Assembly: GCF_001865575.2 (NCBI RefSeq)
Contig: NZ_CP017563.2
Coordinates: 186,001-250,000, forward strand
Origin: Paraburkholderia sprentiae WSM5005
Lineage (GTDB): Bacteria > Pseudomonadota > Gammaproteobacteria > Burkholderiales > Burkholderiaceae
DNA: 64,000 nt
Direction: 5' to 3'
The translations under genes were made by a program, and so were the position numbers. Shown piece by piece: positions 44,977-54,088 of the stretch (positions are counted from its first letter, which is position 1; each line of letters starts with the position of its first letter). The notes beneath the pieces are model-generated. The model made no database searches, had not been told where the DNA came from, and saw only the letters and a program-made list of their open reading frames with translations.

Positions 44977-46334
44977 TGCGAACGCGCGCCGCGGCGCGAG
45001 CGGTGGCAGGGGGCGCGTTGCTGGCGGCCTGGGTCGGGCTGTTGGCGAGCGGATCGGCCGGTGAACCAGCTGCGGCGGATACGTCGGCGGCCCGCGGTGT
45101 CGCGCAGGCTTCGCCGGACGCGGCGGGCCTCGAACCGTCCCAACTCGCGCGCGGCGAGTACCTGGCGAAAGCCGCCGACTGCGCCGGCTGCCACACCGCG
45201 CCGCAGGGCGGCGCGCCGTATGCGGGCGGAGTCGGCATGGTTTCGCCGTTCGGCACGATCGTGACCAGCAATATCACGCCGGACCCGCAGTACGGCATCG
45301 GCCGCTACACGTACGAAGACTTCGAGCGCGCGCTGCGCAAGGGCGTCGCGCGCGGCGGCAAGCGGCTGTATCCGGCGATGCCGTACGTGTCGTTCTCGAA
45401 GCTCAGCGACGAGGACGTGCGCGCCCTTTACCTGTTCATGCTGCACGGCGTCGCGCCGGTCGCGACACCGACGCCGCGCTCGGACGTCGCGTTTCCGTTC
45501 AATCAACGCTGGGCGCTGCGCTTCTGGCAGATGGCATTCGTCCCGTCGAAGCCCTACGTGCCGCATCCGCAAAGCGACGCCATGTGGAATCGCGGAGCGT
45601 ATCTGGTGCAAGGCGCGGGACATTGCGGCGCGTGTCATACGCCGCGCGGCATGTTCTATCAGGAAAGCGGCCTCGACGAATCGTCGAGCGACTACCTGGT
45701 GGGCGGCGTCAACGATCACTGGTTCGCGCCGAATCTGACCGGCGACATGGGCTCGGGACTGGGCCGGCTCACCGCCGCGGACATCGCCGCGTTCCTGAAG
45801 ACCGGCCACGGCGCGGGCGTCATCGCATACGGCAGCATGGTCGAACACGTCGAGGACAGCTCGCAGTATCTGAGCGACGAGGATCTGCAGGCGATCGCGC
45901 ATTACCTCAAGTCGCTGCCCGCGCAGCAGCCGTCGGGCACCTTTACGCGCGGCGCCGATCCCGCGCGCTGGAGCGCGAACGGCAGCCGCGTGCCCGACTC
46001 GCTGAGCGTCGGCTTCAACGTCTACCAGTCGTTCTGCGCGAGCTGCCATCACGCGGATGGACGCGGCGTGCCGAACGCGTTCCCCGCGCTCGCCGGCAAT
46101 CCTTCGGTGATCGCGAAAGACACGACGTCGCTGATTCGCCTGCTCGTCGAAGGCGGCAACAGTCCCGCGACGCAAAGCGGCCCGCCACGCCAATCGATGC
46201 CGTCGTTCGCGACGACGCTCGCCGACGTCGAGATCGCGCAGGTATTGACGTATATCCGCAGTGCCTGGGGCAACAACGCGCAGCCCGTCACCGCCAATGA
46301 CGTCGCGACGCTGCGTACCGAGCTGCACAAATAG
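44973..46334 (+). CDS. Triheme cytochrome c
   Basis: The 453-residue protein begins with a hydrophobic signal (VAGGALLAAWVGLLASGSAG) and has three heme c sites: CAGCH (Cys70-His74), CGACH (218-222) and CASCH (355-359). This three-heme layout is typical of the cytochrome subunits of membrane gluconate, aldehyde and alcohol dehydrogenases. Here it closes the oxidase operon, with GAGGAGG 7 bases before the ATG, and may feed electrons from a periplasmic dehydrogenase to the caa3-type oxidase. Confidence 0.92.
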   Translation: MMRTRAAARAVAGGALLAAWVGLLASGSAGEPAAADTSAARGVAQASPDAAGLEPSQLARGEYLAKAADCAGCHTAPQGGAPYAGGVGMVSPFGTIVTSNITPDPQYGIGRYTYEDFERALRKGVARGGKRLYPAMPYVSFSKLSDEDVRALYLFMLHGVAPVATPTPRSDVAFPFNQRWALRFWQMAFVPSKPYVPHPQSDAMWNRGAYLVQGAGHCGACHTPRGMFYQESGLDESSSDYLVGGVNDHWFAPNLTGDMGSGLGRLTAADIAAFLKTGHGAGVIAYGSMVEHVEDSSQYLSDEDLQAIAHYLKSLPAQQPSGTFTRGADPARWSANGSRVPDSLSVGFNVYQSFCASCHHADGRGVPNAFPALAGNPSVIAKDTTSLIRLLVEGGNSPATQSGPPRQSMPSFATTLADVEIAQVLTYIRSAWGNNAQPVTANDVATLRTELHK

Positions 46335-46423
46335 CGGCACGCGGCCGGCGGAACAACGCTTGCTCGCCTGTCGCTCGCCGTCATTGGGGCACGGCGCGTC
46401 GCTCACGTTCACGGAGAAACCGC

Positions 46424-46702
46424 ATGGACAAGGAACTCGAAGCCCGCATCCGCACGCGGGCATACCAGATCTGGGAAAACGATCCGTCGCCGGAAGGCCG
46501 GGCCGACGATCATTGGGAAGAAGCGCGCCGGCAGATCGAGGCGGAAGGCGCGGCCGACGGCGCTGGCGCGCCGCAGGAGCCGACCGATCAGTCCGCGGAT
46601 CGCGACCGCGGCTCGCGCATCGCGCCCGAAGAGCAACTGCAGGACATGCCCGGCGAGGACATCGAAGCGCCGAAGCGCGCCAAACGTCAGCGCCCCGCCT
46701 AA
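46424..46702 (+). CDS. DUF2934 family protein
   Basis: The 92-residue protein starts with the DUF2934 pattern (IRTRAYQIWENDPSPEGRAD followed by HWEEARRQIE) in the first 40 residues. The remainder is acidic and disordered, ending in a basic tail. The function of the family is not known; members often lie with stress genes in rhizobial and Burkholderia-type genomes. A GC-rich hairpin overlaps the stop and the convergent nadE end. Confidence 0.88.
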   Translation: MDKELEARIRTRAYQIWENDPSPEGRADDHWEEARRQIEAEGAADGAGAPQEPTDQSADRDRGSRIAPEEQLQDMPGEDIEAPKRAKRQRPA

Positions 46703-46717
46703 CGCGCGGGGCGCTTT
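46690..46717 (+). terminator. GC-rich hairpin between convergent genes
   Basis: GCGCCCCGC (46690-46698) and GCGGGGCGC (46706-46714) form a perfect 9-bp stem with a 7-base loop, followed by TTT. The stem begins inside the last codons of the DUF2934 gene and ends at the nadE stop. The short T-tract makes it a modest intrinsic terminator for the plus strand. Confidence 0.6.
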
Positions 46718-47577
46718 CATACCGACGCCGACGATGGCGTCGGTACCACCGGCAGCGCGCGCTTGTGGCGCGTCGCCATGTAAAAGCGGCGAATCGTGGT
46801 CAATACTTCGTCGCTGACCGGCTTGCCTTCGAGGAAGTCGTCGATGTCCTGATAGCTGATGCCGTAACTGTCCTCGTCCGGCTTTTGCGGCGTCAGTGAT
46901 TCGAGGTCAGCGGTCGGCACCTTGTTGACGAGCCGCTCCGGTGCGCCGAGCGCGTGCGCGAGCGCGCGCACGCGGCGCTTGGTCAAACCCGCCAGCGGCA
47001 GAATGTCCGCGCCGCCGTCGCCGAACTTCGTGAAAAAGCCCATCAGCGATTCGGCCGCGTGGTCGGTGCCGATCACCACGCCGACGCGCGCGCCCGCAAT
47101 CGCGTATTGCGCGACCATGCGTTGTCGTGCCTTCACGTTGCCGAGCACGAAGTCTTCCTGGAAGTCGTCGACGTACTGCACGTTGCCGCGTTTCAGGGAA
47201 GACAGCATCGCGTCGGCCGGCTCCTTGATGTTGACGGTCAGCGTCTCGTCCGGGCGGATGAACGCGAGCGCGGCCGCGGCGTCCTCTTCGTCGCGCTGGC
47301 TGCCGTACGGCAGACGCACCGCGACGAACCGCGCTTCGTAGCCGCCTGCGCGCAGACGCTCGACGGCAAGCTGCGCCAGGCGCCCCGCGGTCGACGAATC
47401 GACGCCGCCGCTGATACCCAGCACATAGGTGCGCAAGCCTTGCGACGCCAGGTAGTCGCCGAGGAACGCGACGCGCCGCTCGCGCTCGCGGGCCGGGTCG
47501 AAATCGCGTGCGACGCCCAGCTCGGCAATCACGTCCTGCTGCCAGGCGTGGGTGTCGAAGGAAGAGGTGAGATTCAT
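46717..47577 (-). CDS. nadE: NH3-dependent NAD synthetase
   Basis: This 286-residue enzyme amidates nicotinate adenine dinucleotide to NAD+. It has the ATP-pyrophosphatase P-loop GISGGVDSSTAG near residue 55, GTDHAAESLMGFFTKFGDGG and LAGLTKRRVRALA. Length and lack of a glutaminase domain match the E. coli-type ammonia-dependent form. ATG at 47577 is preferred for its upstream GAGAG; an ATG at 47592 would overlap the pncC stop. The coupling with pncC gives an NAD recycling pair. Confidence 0.95.
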   Translation of the reverse strand: MNLTSSFDTHAWQQDVIAELGVARDFDPARERERRVAFLGDYLASQGLRTYVLGISGGVDSSTAGRLAQLAVERLRAGGYEARFVAVRLPYGSQRDEEDAAAALAFIRPDETLTVNIKEPADAMLSSLKRGNVQYVDDFQEDFVLGNVKARQRMVAQYAIAGARVGVVIGTDHAAESLMGFFTKFGDGGADILPLAGLTKRRVRALAHALGAPERLVNKVPTADLESLTPQKPDEDSYGISYQDIDDFLEGKPVSDEVLTTIRRFYMATRHKRALPVVPTPSSASV

Positions 47578-47588
47578 CGTGCGGTCTC

Positions 47589-48116
47589 TCATGAGTGATC
47601 CCGCTCGACGCGCGGGAGTTGGTTGAAGTAATGCTCCACGCGCGATAGCGCATACAGCGCGGCGGCCGAACGCACGTCGTTGCGGTCGCCGGAAAAGCGT
47701 CGCGTTTCCGCGAACGTGACGAACTCGCCGCCGCGCTGCCGGAACGACCACGCGAAGCATTGTGTGCCTGGCGGCGGATCGTCGTCGGAGCCGCCCTGCG
47801 CGCCGCCATCGGCGAGGCCCGTGTTCGATACCGCGATGTCCGCGCAGCAGCCTTGTTGGCGCAGCGCGCCTTCGGCCATTTCGCGCGCGACCGCCTCGCT
47901 GGTCAGCCCGCATTGCTCCATCGTGCTTTGCCGCACGCCGAGAAAGCCGGCTTTGCCCGACGGCGAGTAGCTGACGAAGCCGACGTCGAGACACGCGCCG
48001 CTGCCCGGCACGCTCGCGAGATACGACGCGATCTGGCCGCCGGTGCAGGATTCGGCGGTCGCGAGCTTCAGACCTCGCGCGCGGAGGAAAGACACGACCT
48101 GCATGGGAATGTTCAT
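47589..48116 (-). CDS. pncC: Nicotinamide-nucleotide amidohydrolase (CinA C-terminal family)
   Basis: The 175-residue protein is the CinA C-terminal domain alone: LKLATAESCTGGQIASYLAS with the catalytic serine region, VGFVSYSPSGKAGFLGV, and AVSNTGLADGGA. PncC converts nicotinamide mononucleotide to nicotinate mononucleotide in NAD recycling. An insertion of about 12 residues rich in Asp and Pro (GGSDDDPPPGTQ) lies after the GLADGGA motif. It is 12 bases upstream of nadE, so both probably share one transcript. Confidence 0.88.
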   Translation of the reverse strand: MNIPMQVVSFLRARGLKLATAESCTGGQIASYLASVPGSGACLDVGFVSYSPSGKAGFLGVRQSTMEQCGLTSEAVAREMAEGALRQQGCCADIAVSNTGLADGGAQGGSDDDPPPGTQCFAWSFRQRGGEFVTFAETRRFSGDRNDVRSAAALYALSRVEHYFNQLPRVERDHS

Positions 48117-48385
48117 GATTTTCGCCCTTGTTGTGCGACGGATTCGGACAGGCGTTTTGTTCGTGCAAACGCTCTCGCGTCGAACGGAGCAAATATCGGT
48201 CCGCGCTCGCGATCCGGATGCACGCGAGAACGGCACATGTGTTGCTCGGATGATTGCGGCTGCGCGGCTCGCCGCCGCTCGCAATGGCGTCGGCGATATC
48301 GACGCGCCGCGGCACGCGCATCCGCGAATCCGCGAATCCCATCCAGTTGGCCCGCGCGACGGGCCCATCGACCATGAGGCACGAC

Positions 48386-49555
48386 ATGAGAGCCCTTTGC
48401 TGGCACGGCAAAAAAGACGTCCGCGTCGACAACGTCCCGGACCCGGTTATCGAGCATCCGCGCGATGCGATCGTCAAGGTGTCGAGTTGCGCGATCTGCG
48501 GCTCGGATCTGCATCTGTTCGATGGCTTCATGCCGTCGATGAAGTCGGGCGACATCCTTGGTCACGAGTTTATGGGCGAGGTCGTCGAAGTCGGCCCGGG
48601 CAACGCGCGGCTGAAGGTGGGCGAGCGCGTGGTCGTGCCGTTTACGATCGCCTGCGGCGAATGCGATCAATGCCGGCGCGGTTTCTTTTCGGTCTGTGAA
48701 CGTTCGAACCGCAACAAGGAGATGGCCGACAAGGTCTTCGGCCACGCGACGGCGGGCCTGTTTGGCTACTCGCATCTAACGGGCGGCTATCCGGGCGGCC
48801 AGGCCGAGTATGTGCGCGTGCCGTTCGCGGACGTCACGCCGGTCAAGATTCCCGACGGCCTGACCGACGAGCAGGTGCTGTTTCTCGGCGATATTCTGCC
48901 GACCGGCTGGCAGGCCGCGGTGCAGTGCGAGATAGAGCCGACCGACACGGTCGCGATCTGGGGCGCGGGCCCGGTCGGACAGTTGGCGATCCGCAGTGCG
49001 ATTCTGCTGGGCGCGAAGCAGGTGATCGCGATCGACCGCGTTCCCGAGCGCCTTGACATGGCACGCTCGGCCGGCGCGATCCCGATCAACTTCGACGACG
49101 AGAGCGTGCTCGATCGGCTCAAGGAACTGACGCACGGCAGGGGCCCCGAAAAATGCATCGACGCGGTCGGTATGGAATCGCATGCGACGCGCTCGTTCGA
49201 CGCGTTGTACGACCGCGCGAAGCAGGCGATGATGCTGGAAACGGATCGCCCGCATGTGCTGCGCGAAATGATCTACGTATGCCGGCCGGCTGGGGTGCTG
49301 TCGATTCCGGGCGTGTACGGCGGCCTGATCGACAAGATCCCGTTCGGCGCCGCGATGAACAAGGGCCTGACGTTTCGCATGGGGCAGACGCACGTGAATC
49401 GCTGGACCGACGATCTGTTGCAGCGGATCCTGAACGGGCAGATCGATCCGTCGTTCGTGATCACGCACACGGTGCCGCTCGAACAGGGACCGGACATGTA
49501 CACCGTGTTCCGTAACAAGGAGGACGGCTGCGTGAAGGTCGTGATGAAGCCGTAG
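48386..49555 (+). CDS. Zinc-dependent alcohol dehydrogenase (formaldehyde-dehydrogenase-like)
   Basis: The 389-residue dehydrogenase has the catalytic zinc segment [25 protein letters not shown], the structural zinc loop [15 protein letters not shown] and the cofactor motif [14 protein letters not shown] near residue 192. It is a paralogue of the dehydrogenase at 38253-39461. GAGG five bases before the ATG at 48386 decides the start over the ATG at 48374. A 269-base region shared with the divergent pncC gene precedes it; I see no clear element there. Confidence 0.9.
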   Translation: MRALCWHGKKDVRVDNVPDPVIEHPRDAIVKVSSCAICGSDLHLFDGFMPSMKSGDILGHEFMGEVVEVGPGNARLKVGERVVVPFTIACGECDQCRRGFFSVCERSNRNKEMADKVFGHATAGLFGYSHLTGGYPGGQAEYVRVPFADVTPVKIPDGLTDEQVLFLGDILPTGWQAAVQCEIEPTDTVAIWGAGPVGQLAIRSAILLGAKQVIAIDRVPERLDMARSAGAIPINFDDESVLDRLKELTHGRGPEKCIDAVGMESHATRSFDALYDRAKQAMMLETDRPHVLREMIYVCRPAGVLSIPGVYGGLIDKIPFGAAMNKGLTFRMGQTHVNRWTDDLLQRILNGQIDPSFVITHTVPLEQGPDMYTVFRNKEDGCVKVVMKP

Positions 49556-49651
49556 CGCGCGCTTCACGTTTTGCGCATCGCCACGGGTTGCTGCCGGCGG
49601 TATGCTCATTGCTGAACCGTGGAAGGGTAGCGGACTCGCGAGGAGGCGGCG

Positions 49652-51658
49652 ATGAGCGATTTCGACGATGCGCGCGCATGGATGGTCGAGCGACAGATCG
49701 TGCAACGCGGGGTGCGCGACGACTACGTGATCGAAGCGATGCGGCGCGTGCCGCGCGAGGCATTCGTACCGTCCGATTTGCGCGAATTCGCGTATGACGA
49801 TACGCCGCTGCCGATCGGCGGCGAGCAGTCGATCTCGCAGCCATACATCGTCGCGGCGATGCTCGCGGCCGCCGAATTGCAGCCCGGCGATCGCGTACTC
49901 GACATCGGCACGGGCTCCGGCTACGCGGCCGCGCTCGCCGCGGAGATCGCGGGCCGGGTGGATTCGATCGAACGCGACGCGAGCCTGGCCGAGGGCGCGC
50001 GCGAGCGCTTGCGGCAGCTCGGCTACGAGAACGTCGAGGTGCATATCGGCGACGGCACCGCCGGGCTTGCCGCGCATGCGCCCTACAACGCGATCATCGC
50101 GGCGGCGGGCGGCCCGCGCGTGCCGCGGGCGCTGCGCGCGCAGCTCGCGGTCGGCGGACGGCTCGTGATGCCGGTCGGCAGCAGTCCGAGCCGCCAGCGG
50201 CTGGTGAAGATCGTGCGGCGCGGCGAACACGACTACGACGAACACGCGTTCGCCGACGTGCGCTTCGTGCCGCTCGTCGGCGACGATGGCTGGCCGGAGC
50301 AGGGGAGCGCGCCGCACGTGGATTTGCGGCCCACGCCCGCGCCGCTCCCGCCGCCGGCCGCGCTCGAAATCGCGCTTCGCGACGCGGCCGAGCCGTTGCC
50401 CGACATCGATTCCCCGGAATTCGCGACGTTTGTCGACCGCTTCGCGCAGCGTCGCGTCGTCCTGCTCGGCGAAGCCAGTCACGGCACCTCGGAGTTCTAT
50501 CGCGCGCGCGCGGCGATCACGCGACGCCTCGTCGAGCGGCACGGTTTTTCGATGATCGCGGTCGAGGCCGACTGGCCCGACGCCGCGATCATCGACCGGC
50601 ACGTGCGCGACCGACCGATGCCTGGCGAGCGGTCCCAGCCGTTTCGCCGCTTTCCGACCTGGATGTGGCGCAACACCGACTTCATGGCTTTCGTCGCGTG
50701 GCTGCGCTCGCACAATGCCGCGCACCGCGACCACGAAACGCGCTTCTACGGGCTCGACATCTACAGTCTGTCCGAATCGATCGACGCGGTGCTGCGCTAT
50801 CTGGACAGTGTCGATCCCGCCGCGGCGCGCACCGCTCGCGAGCGCTATGGCTGCCTCAGTCCGTGGCAGAAAGACCCGGCCGTGTATGGACGCGCCGCGT
50901 TGAGCGGCGGCTACGCGCAGTGTGAAGAGCACGTGGTCGCGCAGCTCGCCGATCTGCTGAAAAGCCGGCTCGACTACGCGCGTCAAGACGGCGAACGCTT
51001 CCTCGACGCGGCGCAGAACGCGCGGCTCGTCGCGGTCGCCGAGCACTACTATCGCGCGATGTATTACGGCGGGCCGCAAAGCTGGAATCTGCGCGACACG
51101 CACATGTTCGACACGCTGCGTCATACGCTCGACAGCAGCGGGCCGCAGGCTCGCCTGGTCGTGTGGGCGCACAACTCGCACATCGGTGACGCGAGCGCCA
51201 CGCAGATGGGCCGCGTGCAGGACGAGATCAACCTGGGTCAGCTGTGTCGCGGGCAGTTCGGCGACGCGGCGGCGCTGATCGGTTTCGGCACGCACAGCGG
51301 TACCGTCGCCGCGGCCAGCGACTGGGGCGGACCGATGGAGGTCAAGACCGTGCGGCCGTCGCTTGAAGGCAGCGTCGAATTCAGCACGCACGGCACGGGC
51401 CTCGCGCGCTTGCTGATCGACCTGCGGCCCGGCGTGCACGACGGCTTGCGCGAACGGCTGCGCGCGCCGCTGCTGGAGCGCTTCATCGGCGTCATCTATC
51501 GTCCGGAGACGGAGCGTGATAGCCACTACGCGGAAGCGTCGCTGGCCGAGCAGTTCGACGCGTACGTGTGGTTCGATCGCACGAGCGCGCTCACCGCGCT
51601 GCCCGATGCCGCCGGCGAAAAGCACGGCGCGGCGGAGATGTTCCCGTTCGGCGTGTGA
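49652..51658 (+). CDS. pcm: Protein-L-isoaspartate methyltransferase fused to erythromycin-esterase-like domain
   Basis: The 668-residue fusion has a PCMT domain at residues 1-215 (SQPYIVAAMLAAAELQPGD, AdoMet loop DIGTGSG at 84-90) that methylates isoaspartyl residues in damaged proteins. A proline-rich linker (LRPTPAPLPPPAALE) leads to an erythromycin-esterase-superfamily domain from about residue 245: Glu274 and His277 in LLGEASHGTSEF, VEADWPDA, VVWAHNSHIGDA. The ATG at 49652 follows GAGGAGG. The gene is free-standing. The esterase-like part need not act on macrolides; its substrate is unknown. Confidence 0.92.
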   Translation: MSDFDDARAWMVERQIVQRGVRDDYVIEAMRRVPREAFVPSDLREFAYDDTPLPIGGEQSISQPYIVAAMLAAAELQPGDRVLDIGTGSGYAAALAAEIAGRVDSIERDASLAEGARERLRQLGYENVEVHIGDGTAGLAAHAPYNAIIAAAGGPRVPRALRAQLAVGGRLVMPVGSSPSRQRLVKIVRRGEHDYDEHAFADVRFVPLVGDDGWPEQGSAPHVDLRPTPAPLPPPAALEIALRDAAEPLPDIDSPEFATFVDRFAQRRVVLLGEASHGTSEFYRARAAITRRLVERHGFSMIAVEADWPDAAIIDRHVRDRPMPGERSQPFRRFPTWMWRNTDFMAFVAWLRSHNAAHRDHETRFYGLDIYSLSESIDAVLRYLDSVDPAAARTARERYGCLSPWQKDPAVYGRAALSGGYAQCEEHVVAQLADLLKSRLDYARQDGERFLDAAQNARLVAVAEHYYRAMYYGGPQSWNLRDTHMFDTLRHTLDSSGPQARLVVWAHNSHIGDASATQMGRVQDEINLGQLCRGQFGDAAALIGFGTHSGTVAAASDWGGPMEVKTVRPSLEGSVEFSTHGTGLARLLIDLRPGVHDGLRERLRAPLLERFIGVIYRPETERDSHYAEASLAEQFDAYVWFDRTSALTALPDAAGEKHGAAEMFPFGV

Positions 51659-51752
51659 GGGCGCTCGGCACGCACTGCTTGCGGCGAGGAACGCGGCTTG
51701 CAACGCAACCGGCAGTGCACATCCAGCTTGTCCGAACCGAGGGGGGCCGCTC

Positions 51753-51809
51753 ATGAAGAAGGCAGTGCAGCGCTGTACCGTCGCCGCGCTGCTCGTGATT
51801 GCGCGATGA
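51753..51809 (+). CDS. Possible 18-residue leader peptide
   Basis: A short frame begins ATG AAG AAG GCA after a G-rich stretch (GAGGGGGG) and ends in TGA that overlaps the antiporter ATG (ATGA at 51806-51809). The product MKKAVQRCTVAALLVIAR is hydrophobic with a basic start. It could couple translation of the antiporter. Without the overlap I would have dismissed it. Confidence 0.35.
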   Translation: MKKAVQRCTVAALLVIAR

Positions 51810-53110
51810 AGGACGAACCGGTCTGGTTCCTGGTGATCGGCGCGCTGCTCACGTTCATGGCGGTTGCGCGCGGGCCGATTCGTCGCTTGCCGCTGACCGG
51901 CGCGATGATCTATCTGCTGGTCGGCGTGGTGATCGGGCCGGCCGTGTCCGGGCTCGTCGGTGTCGATCTGCTCGGCAATGCCGCGCTGCTCGCGACGTTG
52001 GCCGAAGTCGGCCTCGTCGTGTCGCTGTTTTCGATCGGCATGCATCTGCGCGTGCGGCTGCGCAATCCGCTGTGGCTGTTGCCGTTGCGGCTCGGCGGCC
52101 CGGCGATGCTCGTCACAGTCGCGTTGATGTTCGGCTTTACCGCGTGGTTGACCGGACGCGCCGACGGCGCGGCGTTGTTTCTCGCGGCCGCGCTCGCGCC
52201 GACCGACCCGGTGCTCGCCAATGAGCTGCGCGTGACGCAAGCCGGCGACGACGAGCCCGTGCGCTTCGCGTTGTCGGGAGAGGGCGGGCTCAACGACGGC
52301 GCCGCCTATCCGTTTGCGGTGCTGGGCCTGACGCTCGCCGGCGCGAGGTTGTTCGGCTCGGGCAGCGCGGTTCATTTCGTCGGCTCGGTGGTGTGGGGGA
52401 TCGTGAGTGCGCTGGTGATCGGCTGCCTATTCGCGATCGCGTTCGCACGCGCCATCTTCTTTCTGCGCACCCGCTACGGTGAGGCGATCGGTCTCGACGG
52501 GTTTCTCGCGCTAGGCCTGATGTCGACGTCATACGGCGCGGCGCTGTGGCTGCACGCCTATGCGTTCGTCGCGGTGTTCGTGGCGGGCGTCGCCGTGCGT
52601 CACGAGGAATTGCGCGCGACCGGCGACAAGAATCCGTCGGAAGTGCTCGACGAGGTGCAGCACGGCGAACGGGCCGACGTCGCCAAGGATCCGGAAAAGG
52701 CGCAGGTGGTCCTCGCCGAATCGATGATGGGTTTCACGCGTGAAATGGAGCGGCTCGCGGAGTTGTCGCTGATGCTGATCATCGGTTGCGTCGTGTCCGC
52801 GCATTGGCGCGAGATGTTCGAGTTGCGCGCCGCGTTGCCCGCGGTGTTTCTGTTTTTCGTCGCGCGGCCGCTGTCCGTCGTCGTCGCGATGATGGGTGCG
52901 CGCATCGACAACAGCCAACGGTATTTGATGGCATGGATGGGGATTCGCGGTGTCGGCGCGTTCTACTACCTGATGTTCGGCCTCGAATACGCGCGCGGCC
53001 CGATGACGCCGCTGCTGCCCGCCGTGCTCGACGCGATCGTCTTGTCGGTGCTGCTGCACGGCTCGACCGCGAACTGTCTGTTGCGGTGGTATTTCGACCG
53101 GCGTCGCTGA
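51806..53110 (+). CDS. Cation:proton antiporter (CPA1 type)
   Basis: The 434-residue membrane protein has about 12 hydrophobic helices and the CPA1 fingerprint: ALAPTDPVLANELRV and the ion-site region GEGGLNDGAAYPFAVL (about residues 155-171). A hydrophilic loop with KNPSEVLDEVQHGER and VAKDPEKAQ follows helix 8 or 9. It exchanges Na+ or K+ for protons across the inner membrane; ion choice is not readable. The start is the ATG at 51806, overlapped by a short upstream frame. Confidence 0.9.
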   Translation: MKDEPVWFLVIGALLTFMAVARGPIRRLPLTGAMIYLLVGVVIGPAVSGLVGVDLLGNAALLATLAEVGLVVSLFSIGMHLRVRLRNPLWLLPLRLGGPAMLVTVALMFGFTAWLTGRADGAALFLAAALAPTDPVLANELRVTQAGDDEPVRFALSGEGGLNDGAAYPFAVLGLTLAGARLFGSGSAVHFVGSVVWGIVSALVIGCLFAIAFARAIFFLRTRYGEAIGLDGFLALGLMSTSYGAALWLHAYAFVAVFVAGVAVRHEELRATGDKNPSEVLDEVQHGERADVAKDPEKAQVVLAESMMGFTREMERLAELSLMLIIGCVVSAHWREMFELRAALPAVFLFFVARPLSVVVAMMGARIDNSQRYLMAWMGIRGVGAFYYLMFGLEYARGPMTPLLPAVLDAIVLSVLLHGSTANCLLRWYFDRRR

Positions 53111-53209
53111 ATCGTTGCGCGGCAACGTGGACGTGCAGACCACGCTCGTTTGAGCGTCGGTCAGCGCAGAGGGGGCCGGGCCGACGCATCGCGCGGCCCC
53201 GCGAATCTG

Positions 53210-53944
53210 CTACGCCGCAGGCGCAACCGACGCTCCCGCGATGTTGTGCCGCGCGAGCGATTGCGCCACCCACCCCGAGGCCTTCATCTCTTCGACAAAC
53301 GATCGCAGCGCGTGAGCCGCCGCTTCGCCGCGGCTCTTCGGCACACCCATGGCTTGCCGGATCACCATGAAGCGCTCGTCGAGCAGCCGCAGGCCGGCGG
53401 TTTGCTTCGCATCGGCTTCGAGTTGCTGCTTCACGCCTGCCGCCACTTCCAGATGCTGCGCGATAAAGGTCGGCACGACACTCGGCGAGCTCGGCGCGCG
53501 CACGATCTGCGCGGATTTCAGTTCGCGCGACAGAAACAGATCGTACGCACTGCCTTTGCCGACGACGACCCGATTGTGCGCCTGATCCACATCCTGATTC
53601 GAGCGCACCGGCGAGTCGTCGCGCACCAGGTAGAAGCCTTCGATCAATACATACGGCGCCGTGAACGCGATCGTCTCGCCGCGCGACGGATCGATCGCGA
53701 AGAAGCCGAAATCCGCGCGCTCCTCGCTGACGGCCTGCACCGATTTGCCGGCCGTATCGAAGACCACCAGCTCCAGTTCGACGCCTAGTTTCGCGGCGAA
53801 CGCGCGCGCGAGATCGATCGATACGCCGAACGGCTCGCGGGATTCAGCGTGACGATTGGCGAGAATCGGATTGCCAAGATTGATCGACGCGCGCAGTTTG
53901 CCGGTGGGCGCGAATGCGGCGACGACGGAGGGATCGATGGTCAT
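53210..53944 (-). CDS. Solute-binding-protein family 3 domain without signal peptide
   Basis: The 244-residue protein has the family-3 amino-acid-type binding fold: FGVSIDLARAFAAKLGVELE, ADFGFFAIDPSRGETIAFT and VGKGSAYDLFLSREL. The ATG at 53944 has GAGAG upstream and gives an N-terminus without any secretion signal; the longer TTG start at 54064 also gives none. So it is probably cytoplasmic or exported by other means. It could be a sensor or enzyme built on this fold. No permease or ATPase gene is adjacent. Confidence 0.8.
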   Translation of the reverse strand: MTIDPSVVAAFAPTGKLRASINLGNPILANRHAESREPFGVSIDLARAFAAKLGVELELVVFDTAGKSVQAVSEERADFGFFAIDPSRGETIAFTAPYVLIEGFYLVRDDSPVRSNQDVDQAHNRVVVGKGSAYDLFLSRELKSAQIVRAPSSPSVVPTFIAQHLEVAAGVKQQLEADAKQTAGLRLLDERFMVIRQAMGVPKSRGEAAAHALRSFVEEMKASGWVAQSLARHNIAGASVAPAA

Positions 53945-54088
53945 AAGGGCTCTCGTGGCGATGGCGTTGGGGTGAAGGGCGGTCTCGGGGTTCGAGGATG
54001 TCGGTGATGCGGGATAGCGCGTTGAGAGTATGCAACGGATGCTCGCGCGTTGCTGCCAAGTCATTGCTTGTGTCGTCCGCTCATGGGC

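Noticed and set aside
48776..52375. Long open frame of about 1,200 codons on the minus strand
   Set aside because: It lies antisense to the dehydrogenase, the Pcm fusion and the antiporter, has a composition dominated by Arg, Ala and His, and shows no domain. It is a by-product of GC-rich third positions.
53113..53127. Short hairpin CGTTGC/GCAACG after the antiporter
   Set aside because: Three-base loop and no T-tract; too weak to call a terminator.
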